From the NCBI GenBank assembly GCA_934635225.1, contig CAKTYZ010000014.1, positions 1 through 64,000 of the forward strand: 64,000 nt of DNA. The letters are read 5' to 3'. Below, piece after piece: positions 50,624-57,264 of this stretch. This DNA comes from an uncultured Kiritimatiellota bacterium. GTDB taxonomy: Bacteria > Verrucomicrobiota > Kiritimatiellia > RFP12 > UBA1067. The notes under the pieces were generated by a model. It searched no databases, had not been told where the DNA came from, and saw nothing but the letters and a program-made list of their open reading frames with translations. The position numbers were made by a program, and so were the translations under genes. Position 1 is the stretch's first letter. Every line of letters starts with the position of its first letter.

Positions 50624-50680
50624 TGTGCTCTTCACGCAATCGTCCGAATGAACGCCGTCTTCACCTTGCAGCGGAAATTT

Positions 50681-50689
50681 TGGTATAAT
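50681..50689 (+). promoter_or_regulatory. promoter of the NifU-like/GGGtGRT operon
   Basis: TGG-TATAAT at 50681-50689 with a weak TTCACC at 50660-50665 (18-nt spacer). The leader is about 30 nt and ends in AAAGGAG. Confidence 0.78.
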
Positions 50690-50724
50690 ATGCAGTTAAT
50701 TTCACATTACAAAGGAGACACAAA

Positions 50725-51417
50725 ATGGTCTACTCGACAGAAGTCGAACATCAGTGCCCGCTCATGAAGGGGTGCAATCACGGTCCCGCGCCGATTCCGG
50801 AAGAAGGAAAGTGGGTGCAGGCCAAGCAGATCAAGGACATTAGCGGCTATACGCATGGCGTGGGTTGGTGTGCGCCGCAGCAGGGCGCCTGCAAACTCTC
50901 GCTGAACGTCAAGAACGGCGTGATTGAAGAGGCTCTTGTCGAGACGATCGGCTGCTCGGGCATGACCCACTCCGCCGCGATGGCCTCTGAGATTCTCGTC
51001 GGCAAGACGATTCTTGAAGCTCTCAACACTGACCTCGTCTGCGATGCGATCAACACCGCGATGCGCGAGCTTTTCCTCCAGATCGTCTACGGCCGCACGC
51101 AGTCCGCGTTCTCCGACGGCGGTCTCGTCATCGGCGCGGGTCTTGAAGACCTTGGCAAGGGACTTCGTTCGATGGTCGGCACGATGTACGCGACGAAGGC
51201 GAAAGGTCCGCGCTATCTTGAAATGACCGAGGGCTACTGCACGCGCATGGCTCTCAACAAGGAAGGCGAAGTGACCGGTTACGAGTTCGTCTCCCTCGGC
51301 AAGATGACCGACTTCATCAAGAAGGGCCTGACGCCGAACGAGGCGTGGGAGAAGGCGAAAGGCCACTATGGCCAGTTCGAGGGTGCGGCGAAGTATATCG
51401 ATCCCCGCAAGGAGTAA
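50725..51417 (+). CDS. NifU/IscU-like protein paired with GGGtGRT protein
   Basis: A 230-residue protein resembling Fe-S scaffold (NifU N-terminal/IscU) domains: a cysteine-rich N-terminus (HQCPLMKGC, VGWCAPQQGACKL) and ETIGCSGMTHSAAMASE, which parallels the scaffold's Cys-Gly-x-x-x-x-Ala-Ser block. ALNTDLVCDAIN gives another cysteine. The C-terminal part is specific to this group. It is followed by the GGGtGRT gene; I recall the two being conserved neighbours in anaerobes, with no established function. Fe-S binding is inference from cysteine placement. Confidence 0.7.
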   Translation: MVYSTEVEHQCPLMKGCNHGPAPIPEEGKWVQAKQIKDISGYTHGVGWCAPQQGACKLSLNVKNGVIEEALVETIGCSGMTHSAAMASEILVGKTILEALNTDLVCDAINTAMRELFLQIVYGRTQSAFSDGGLVIGAGLEDLGKGLRSMVGTMYATKAKGPRYLEMTEGYCTRMALNKEGEVTGYEFVSLGKMTDFIKKGLTPNEAWEKAKGHYGQFEGAAKYIDPRKE

Positions 51418-51468
51418 TCGAAAGAGTCGAGCATCGAATGATCGATTAATCTGAAAGGAACTTTTAAG

Positions 51469-52521
51469 ATGGCATGCAATAAGAAGTGCGCGAAGAAGGC
51501 GGCCGCGCCAAAGGCCGCGGAGAAGCTCTTCGAAGGCTACGAGCGTCGTGAGGCGAAGGTTCTCGCCGCGCTGAAGCCCTACGGCATCAAATCGATTGAG
51601 GAGTGCGCCGACATCTGCAAGAAGGCGGGCTTCGATCCCTACAAGATCGTCGAAGAGACGCAGCCGATCTGCTTCGAAAACGCCAAGTGGGCCTACACGG
51701 TCGGTGCGGCAATGGCGATCAAGAAGGGCTGCACGAAGGCGAAGGACGCGGCGGCGGAGATCGGCATCGGCCTTCAGTCGTTCTGCATTCCGGGGTCGGT
51801 TGCGGAGAACCGCAAGGTCGGCCTTGGCCACGGCAACCTCGGCGCGATGCTGCTTGACGATGCGACGGAGTGCTTCGCGTTCCTCGCGGGCCACGAGTCG
51901 TTTGCGGCGGCTGAAGGCGCGATCAAGATCGCCCTCAACGCGAACAAGGTCCGCAAGACGAATCTCCGCGTCATCCTGAACGGCCTCGGCAAGGACGCGG
52001 CGTACATCATCAGTCGCATCAACGGCTTCACATACGTCAAGACGGCCTTCGACAACAAGAAGGAGAAGCTCCGCGTCGTCGAGGAGAAGGCGTTTTCGAA
52101 GGGTCCGCGCGCGGCGGTCAAGTGCTATGGCGCGGACAACGTCCCCGAAGGCGTCGCGATCATGCAGGCTGAGAACGTCGGCGTTTCGATCACGGGCAAC
52201 TCCACGAATCCGACGCGTTTCCAGCATCCTGTCGCCGGCACCTACAAGAAGTGGTGCTGGGAGAACGGGCGCAAGTACTTCTCCGTCGCCTCGGGCGGCG
52301 GCACGGGCCGCACCCTCCACCCCGACAACATGGCGGCGGGTCCGTCCAGTTACGGCATGACGGACACGATGGGTCGCATGCATTCCGATGCGCAGTTCGC
52401 GGGATCCTCCTCGGTCCCGGCGCACGTCGAGATGATGGGCCTCATCGGCATGGGCAACAACCCGATGGTTGGCGCGACCGTCGCCGTCGCAGTTGCGGTC
52501 GAGGAGAGCTTCAAGAAGTAA
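51469..52521 (+). CDS. GGGtGRT family protein of unknown function
   Basis: A 350-residue protein carrying the namesake SGGGTGRTLHPDN motif near residue 280 and a C-terminal MMGLIGMGNNPMVGATVAV. The N-terminus is Lys/Cys/Ala-rich (MACNKKCAKKAAAPKAA). The middle contains Gly-rich loops (GLGHGNLGAMLLDD, ILNGLGKDAAYI) that look nucleotide- or cofactor-binding, but no known fold is certain. It is 51 nt after the NifU-like gene, with AAAGGAAC upstream, and is followed by a strong terminator, so the two form a closed operon. Confidence 0.75.
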   Translation: MACNKKCAKKAAAPKAAEKLFEGYERREAKVLAALKPYGIKSIEECADICKKAGFDPYKIVEETQPICFENAKWAYTVGAAMAIKKGCTKAKDAAAEIGIGLQSFCIPGSVAENRKVGLGHGNLGAMLLDDATECFAFLAGHESFAAAEGAIKIALNANKVRKTNLRVILNGLGKDAAYIISRINGFTYVKTAFDNKKEKLRVVEEKAFSKGPRAAVKCYGADNVPEGVAIMQAENVGVSITGNSTNPTRFQHPVAGTYKKWCWENGRKYFSVASGGGTGRTLHPDNMAAGPSSYGMTDTMGRMHSDAQFAGSSSVPAHVEMMGLIGMGNNPMVGATVAVAVAVEESFKK

Positions 52522-52561
52522 TCCTCAGGCATTCATTGGCTTTCCACAAGAAAGTTGGAAG

Positions 52562-52589
52562 ACCCCCTTGCGCACGCAAGGGGGTTTTT
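52562..52589 (+). terminator. strong intrinsic terminator
   Basis: CCCCCTTG/CAAGGGGG (52563-52570 with 52577-52584, with a G-C/C-G extension into the loop) followed by TTTTT. It closes the GGGtGRT operon. Confidence 0.92.
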
Positions 52590-52597
52590 GATATACT
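52589..52597 (+). promoter_or_regulatory. promoter of tRNA-Val
   Basis: TGA-TATACT at 52589-52597, 12 nt before the mature tRNA 5' end. A possible -35 (TTGCGC, 52568-52573, 18-nt spacer) would lie inside the upstream terminator stem. Confidence 0.6.
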
Positions 52598-52609
52598 ACA
52601 CCTCAATGA

Positions 52610-52686
52610 GGGCTATTAGCTCAGTTGGTTAGAGCGCTTCCTTGACATGGAAGAGGTCAGTGGTTCGAATCCACTATAGCCCACCA
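52610..52686 (+). tRNA. tRNA-Val (anticodon GAC)
   Basis: A full cloverleaf: acceptor GGGCTAT/ATAGCCC, D arm GCTC...GAGC, anticodon stem CTTCC/GGAAG with loop TTGACAT (anticodon GAC), T arm AGTGG-TTCGAAT-CCACT, discriminator A and an encoded CCA. It reads GUC/GUU valine codons. The riboswitch of cytX begins about 25 nt downstream. Confidence 0.96.
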
Positions 52687-52709
52687 AAATCAAAGTAGGT
52701 CTCGGCGTA

Positions 52710-52803
52710 AGCCGGGACATGGGGTGCTAAGGGAATGGGTGGTCCCTTTGGCTGAGAAAATACCCATGAACCTGATCCGGGTAATGCCGGCGGAGGAAGT
52801 GAC
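52710..52803 (+). promoter_or_regulatory. TPP riboswitch (THI element)
   Basis: The conserved blocks are all present in order: GGGGTGCT, GGCTGAGAAAATACCC, GAACCTGATCCGGGTAATGCC and GGCGGAGGAAG (the third block is given in two overlapping pieces of the element, 52771-52791). Binding of thiamine diphosphate would pull GGAGG (52792-52797) into the closing helix; that sequence is also the ribosome site of cytX, so control is probably translational. A small hairpin TCTCGGC/GCCGGGA precedes it. Confidence 0.95.
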
Positions 52804-52805
52804 AG

Positions 52806-53939
52806 ATGAATAAGACGGGTGTCTTCAATCATGGTTTGATTTGGTTTGGCGCGGCGGTGTCCGTAGCCGAAATCGAGGCTGGTTTGCAGTCCGGCGACAA
52901 TTGGACCGCACTGGTTCTCGGGCATTTGCTGGGGGGTGTCTTGCTTTTTGCGGCGGGTCTTTTGGGTGCGCGGACAGGCGAGAACGCGATGGAAACGACG
53001 CGGCGTGCGTTTGGCGGCTGGGGTATGCGCCTCTTTGCATTGCTCAATGTCCTGCAGCTTGTCGGCTGGACGACGGTGATGATTGCGCAGGGATCGGCGG
53101 CGGCTTCGGCGCTTGCGGGCGGTTGGTCGCCGATCGGATGCGCCGTGGTCTTGGGCGTGTTGGTCGCCGCTTGGGTGCTTATTGGCCTTGATGACACGCA
53201 TCGCATTGCGACGGGCGCAATGGCTCTTCTGGCGGTCCTGTCCGTCTTTCTGACGGTACGTCTCATCGGACTGCCGTCCGTTGAGACGGGCGCGGCGGAG
53301 CCGCTTGGCTTTTGGCCGGCGTTTGAACTCTCCGTCGCCATGCCGCTGTCGTGGTTGCCGCTCGTTTCGGACTATACGCGACGCGCGACGCGTCCTATCG
53401 CCTGTACGGCAGCCTCGGCTGGCGTCTATACGCTCGTCAGCATCTGGATGTATGCATTGGGCATTCTCCTGACGAGTCGCGGGCAGACGAGCCTGACGAC
53501 GGGCATTCTCGCTTGCGGGCTTGGCATGGCGGGGCTGGTGGTCGTTGTCATTTCGACAGTGACGACGACGTTCTTGGACGCGTATTCGGCGGGCGAGTCA
53601 TCTCGGGTCTTCTCGTCTCGGCTGAAGCCGAAAGCCATCGGTGTCGCCGTTTGTGCTCTTGGAACCGTCTTGGCTTGGACGGGCATTGTGGATCGTTATG
53701 TCGGTTTCCTCTGTCTGATCGCTTCCGTTTTTGCGCCCATGGCAGCGGTTTTGCTCGTGAACTGCTTTGTTGTCCGCCGCTCCTGCCCGTGTTGGAATGC
53801 TGCCGCGTGGCTCGTGGGCACACTGACGTACCATTACGCGTCTGGCTCTCCCATTGGCCCGACCCTGACGGCGTTGCTCGTTTCGGGCGGGCTCGCGCTG
53901 ATGGGGCGGCTGTGCAGGCGTTTTCGCGAAGGGCTGTAG
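52806..53939 (+). CDS. cytX: hydroxymethylpyrimidine transporter CytX (NCS1 family)
   Basis: A 377-residue polytopic protein with about ten to twelve membrane helices. FGAAVSVAEIEAGLQ at the start and MPLSWLPLVSDYTRRA in the middle match the NCS1 nucleobase-cation symporter layout. Together with the TPP riboswitch directly upstream, this identifies CytX, a predicted importer of the thiamine pyrimidine precursor HMP. No other thiamine gene is nearby. A strong terminator follows. Confidence 0.9.
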   Translation: MNKTGVFNHGLIWFGAAVSVAEIEAGLQSGDNWTALVLGHLLGGVLLFAAGLLGARTGENAMETTRRAFGGWGMRLFALLNVLQLVGWTTVMIAQGSAAASALAGGWSPIGCAVVLGVLVAAWVLIGLDDTHRIATGAMALLAVLSVFLTVRLIGLPSVETGAAEPLGFWPAFELSVAMPLSWLPLVSDYTRRATRPIACTAASAGVYTLVSIWMYALGILLTSRGQTSLTTGILACGLGMAGLVVVVISTVTTTFLDAYSAGESSRVFSSRLKPKAIGVAVCALGTVLAWTGIVDRYVGFLCLIASVFAPMAAVLLVNCFVVRRSCPCWNAAAWLVGTLTYHYASGSPIGPTLTALLVSGGLALMGRLCRRFREGL

Positions 53940-53944
53940 GCGGC

Positions 53945-53988
53945 GCGAGAACGCGCAGGATGCGGCCTGCGCGTTTCTCGCTCTTTTG
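53945..53988 (+). terminator. intrinsic terminator after cytX
   Basis: GCGAGAACGCGCAGG (53945-53959) pairs with CCTGCGCGTTTCTCGC (53966-53981) with one bulged T, followed by TCTTTTG. A second small hairpin, TTTTGC/GCAAAA, follows. Confidence 0.88.
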
Positions 53989-54062
53989 CCGCAGCAAAAA
54001 CGCGTCGCTTGTGCGATGCTTGCCGCCGCTGAAATTCGATGTGTCAGCGAGATCCCATTTTG

Positions 54063-54071
54063 TGGTATAAT
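54063..54071 (+). promoter_or_regulatory. extended -10 promoter of glyS
   Basis: TGG-TATAAT ends 10 nt before the ATG at 54082, predicting a leader of about 3 nt. Confidence 0.75.
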
Positions 54072-54081
54072 ATCGCCCACT

Positions 54082-55725
54082 ATGGCAGAAGAGAACAAGT
54101 CGTCGTTGGACGCCCTGAGCGCGCTGTGCAAGCGCCGTGGGTTCATCTATCATTCTTCCGAAATCTACGGCGGCATGCCGGGCTTCTGGGACTATGGCCC
54201 GCTTGGCTGCGAACTGAAGGCGAACGTCAAGCAGGCGTGGTGGCAGTTCACCGTTCGCGAGCGCGAGGATGTCGCTGGCTTGGACGCGACGATCATCATG
54301 CACCCGAAGATCTGGAAAGCGTCGGGCCATCTCGACACGTTCGCCGACCCGATGACGATGTGCAAGGTCTGCAAGAAGCTCATGCGCGCCGACCAGGTGA
54401 AGGACATTTACGCGGACCAGAAGAAGAAACCCCAGCCCAAGGTCGCGGGTTCGGAGTTCTTTTGCCCGTACTGCGGCGGCGAACTGACTGAGCCGAAGCC
54501 GTTCAACCTCATGTTCAAGACGGTCGTCGGTCCGATTGACGATCCGTCGAACGTCGCATATCTTCGCCCTGAGACGGCACAGGCGATCTTCGCGCAGTTC
54601 ACGAACGTGACGGCGACCTCGCGCATGACTGTTCCTTATGGCATCGCGCAGATGGGCAAGAGCTTCCGCAACGAGGTGACGCCGCGCAATTACACGTTCC
54701 GCAGCCGCGAGTTCGAGCAGATGGAGCTCGAATTCTTCATCCGCCCCGACGAGGCGATTGAGCTTCAGTACGGTCATGTCGTGACGCTGGCGGACAATCC
54801 CGACCTCAACGGACCCGTACAGGACGACTGGGGCTGGGAAGTCTGGCACAAGTACTGGGTCGAGCAGCGCAAGAAGTTCTTGAACGCGGTGGGTCTTCCG
54901 ACCGAGCACTTCGTCGAGTACTGGCAGAAGCCAGACGAACTCGCTCACTATGCCCGCGCGACGGTGGATATCGAGTATTCGTTCCCGTTCGGCGTGCAGG
55001 AACTGGAGGGTATTGCCGCGCGTTCGGACTTTGACCTCTCGCAGCACCAGAACTACTCAAAGGTGCCGCAGACGGTTTTTGACGATCCGCTGAAGCAGGC
55101 GTGCAAGAAACTTTCCGACGAGCAGAAAGCCGCGTTCATCGAGAAGACCCAGAAGGACTGGGTGGCGCGCAAGCAGAAGGCCCTCTCCGCCAAGGCAGGC
55201 AAAGAGGTCTCCTTTACTGCCGAAGAGACGGCCGATATCGTCGCGAAAGCGAAGACGTTCTGCGAGAACCTGTTTGACGGCAAGTACGTGCCGCATGTGA
55301 TTGAGCCTTCGGCGGGCGTGGACCGTCTGATGCTGGCGCTTCTTTGCGAGGCGTATGAAGAGCAGAAACTGACGGACGAGAAGGGCAGGGAGGACATCCG
55401 CACGGTCCTTCACTTCAACCCGAAGGTCGCTCCGGTGAAGGTCGCAATTTTCCCGCTCATCAAGAAGGACCCCGATCAGGACCGTCTTGCGCGTGAGATC
55501 TTCCACAAGCTCCAGAAGAAGGTCAATTGCCAGTGGGACGTCTCCGGGGCGATTGGCCGCCGTTACCGCCGTCAGGACGAGGCGGGCACGCCGTGGTGCA
55601 TCACCGTTGACGCGCAGACCGTCCAGGACGGCACGTTCACGGTGCGTGAGCGTGATTCGATGGAGCAGAAGCGCATGACGTATGGCGAGTTTCTCGCGAT
55701 GATGTATGAGGCTCTGGAGTTCTGA
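54082..55725 (+). CDS. glyS: glycyl-tRNA synthetase, homodimeric (alpha2) type
   Basis: A 547-residue class II synthetase charging tRNA-Gly. SEIYGGMPGFWDYGPLG, a zinc-type insertion with CKVCKK and CPYCGGEL, the motif-2 region RNEVTPRNYTFRSREFEQME (20 residues), HVIEPSAGVDRL in motif 3 and the C-terminal anticodon-binding domain (KVAIFPLIKKD, QDEAGTPWCITVD) are all canonical for the eukaryote-like single-subunit form. Start at ATG 54082: upstream residues cross the promoter. No Shine-Dalgarno sequence is present, in line with a near-leaderless mRNA. Confidence 0.95.
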   Translation: MAEENKSSLDALSALCKRRGFIYHSSEIYGGMPGFWDYGPLGCELKANVKQAWWQFTVREREDVAGLDATIIMHPKIWKASGHLDTFADPMTMCKVCKKLMRADQVKDIYADQKKKPQPKVAGSEFFCPYCGGELTEPKPFNLMFKTVVGPIDDPSNVAYLRPETAQAIFAQFTNVTATSRMTVPYGIAQMGKSFRNEVTPRNYTFRSREFEQMELEFFIRPDEAIELQYGHVVTLADNPDLNGPVQDDWGWEVWHKYWVEQRKKFLNAVGLPTEHFVEYWQKPDELAHYARATVDIEYSFPFGVQELEGIAARSDFDLSQHQNYSKVPQTVFDDPLKQACKKLSDEQKAAFIEKTQKDWVARKQKALSAKAGKEVSFTAEETADIVAKAKTFCENLFDGKYVPHVIEPSAGVDRLMLALLCEAYEEQKLTDEKGREDIRTVLHFNPKVAPVKVAIFPLIKKDPDQDRLAREIFHKLQKKVNCQWDVSGAIGRRYRRQDEAGTPWCITVDAQTVQDGTFTVRERDSMEQKRMTYGEFLAMMYEALEF

Positions 55726-55760
55726 CATTTGACAAAGGACAACAAGGAAAGCTCGAAACA

Positions 55761-56393
55761 ATGAACATCGTCATTCTGTTGGGAGCCCCGGGTTCGGGGA
55801 AAGGAACGATCGCGGGCCGTCTCGCGAGCGAGAACGGCAATCTGAAGCATGTCTCGTCCGGAGACCTCCTCCGAGGAGCAGTAGCGAAAGGTACGCCGGC
55901 AGGCCTTGAGGCGAAAGGCTACATGGAGAAGGGCGCTCTCGTGCCAGATGCGCTTATCGCCCAGATGATCAAGGACGTGATCGCCGAGACCTCTGGCGAA
56001 GTCACGATGCTTCTTGACGGCTTCCCGCGCAATGTCGCGCAGGCCGAGATCCTGGAGCAGACGGGTGCGCCGGTTCGTTCGGTCGTTCTCGTGGACGTGC
56101 CGGACGAAATCATCGCCGACCGCATTGCGGGTCGTCGCACATGTCCGAAATGCAAGGCGGGATATCACGTCAAGGCGTTGCCTCCGAAGGTCGAGGGCGT
56201 CTGCGACAAGTGCGGCGCCGAACTCGTCATCCGCAAGGACGACAATCCAGACACGGTGAAGGACCGTCTCATCGTCTACCACCGCGAGACTGAGCCGCTG
56301 ATTCTATTTTACGAGAGGAAGGGCCTTTTGCGCAAGATCAACGGCAACCAAGGCCCCGAGAACAACGCGAAGGCTTTCCTCGCGGCAATGTGA
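55761..56393 (+). CDS. adk: adenylate kinase with zinc-binding lid
   Basis: A 210-residue kinase interconverting ATP + AMP and 2 ADP. P-loop GAPGSGKGT at 8-16, AMP-site SSGDLLR, DGFPRNVAQAE, and a lid holding two CxxC pairs (CPKCKAG and CDKCGAE) that bind zinc. Full family length. It lies 35 nt after glyS with AAGGAAA upstream and 4 nt before map. Confidence 0.96.
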   Translation: MNIVILLGAPGSGKGTIAGRLASENGNLKHVSSGDLLRGAVAKGTPAGLEAKGYMEKGALVPDALIAQMIKDVIAETSGEVTMLLDGFPRNVAQAEILEQTGAPVRSVVLVDVPDEIIADRIAGRRTCPKCKAGYHVKALPPKVEGVCDKCGAELVIRKDDNPDTVKDRLIVYHRETEPLILFYERKGLLRKINGNQGPENNAKAFLAAM

Positions 56394-56397
56394 AGCT

Positions 56398-57168
56398 GTG
56401 AAAGTCGACATCAAGAGCAAGGCCGAGATCGCCCGCATGCGCGAGGCGTGTCGGATGAGCGCGGAGATTCGCGACATCTGCGCGAACGCCGTTGCGCCGG
56501 GCGTGACGACGGGCGAGCTCGACGATCTCGTCGTCGCCTATTGCAAGAAGCACAATGTCAAGGCAAGCTTCTACGGGTGCGAGGGCTTTCCCGGGCATCT
56601 GTGCGTCTCCCTGAATGACGAGGTCATCCACGGCATCCCTTCGCATCACCGTGTGATCATGCCAGGCGACCTCGTGAAGACGGATGTCGGTATCTTCAGG
56701 GACGGTTTCCATGGGGATACGTCGCGCACGGTGATGTTGGGCGTGACGGACCCTGAGGCCATCCGTCTCGTCGAAACGACAAAGGCGTGCTTGAAGGCGG
56801 GAATCGCCGCATGCGGACCGGGCGTGCATCTCGGCGATGTCGGCTATGCGATTGAGTCGGTCGCCGAGGCGGCGGGCTTCGGTGTCGTGCGCGACTGGAT
56901 TGGGCATGGCGTGGGACGCACGGTCCATGAAGACCCGGAGGTGCCGAACTACGGCAAGCCAGGCACGAAGCTTGTCCTCCGTCCGGGGATGACGATCGCG
57001 ATCGAACCGATGATTGCATTGACCAAGAAAGGGGAACGGACGCTGGTCCTGGAGAACGATTGGACGGTCGTGACGCGAGACCGCTGTCTCTCTGCCCATT
57101 TCGAGCACACGGTCGCCATCACGGACGACGGGTGCGAGGTCCTCACTTTGCCGGCGGATTATCCCTGA
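56398..57168 (+). CDS. map: methionine aminopeptidase, type I
   Basis: A 256-residue di-metal enzyme removing N-terminal methionine. Metal and catalytic residues are in HGIPSHH (His), KTDVGIFRDGFHGDTSRTV (both aspartates), GHGVGRTVHEDP (His), IAIEPMIAL (Glu) and FEHTVAIT (Glu/His). GTG start at 56398; adk-map is a common pair, normally next to infA or secY, which are elsewhere here. Confidence 0.95.
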   Translation: MKVDIKSKAEIARMREACRMSAEIRDICANAVAPGVTTGELDDLVVAYCKKHNVKASFYGCEGFPGHLCVSLNDEVIHGIPSHHRVIMPGDLVKTDVGIFRDGFHGDTSRTVMLGVTDPEAIRLVETTKACLKAGIAACGPGVHLGDVGYAIESVAEAAGFGVVRDWIGHGVGRTVHEDPEVPNYGKPGTKLVLRPGMTIAIEPMIALTKKGERTLVLENDWTVVTRDRCLSAHFEHTVAITDDGCEVLTLPADYP

Positions 57169-57264
57169 AATCCTTAAGCCCGAAGGCGCTTCGGTCGAAT
57201 GGCGGCTGATTGCTTGGGGGTGGATGGTCCGCCGGCTTTGACAACTCAGAAAGGAAACGAAAGA

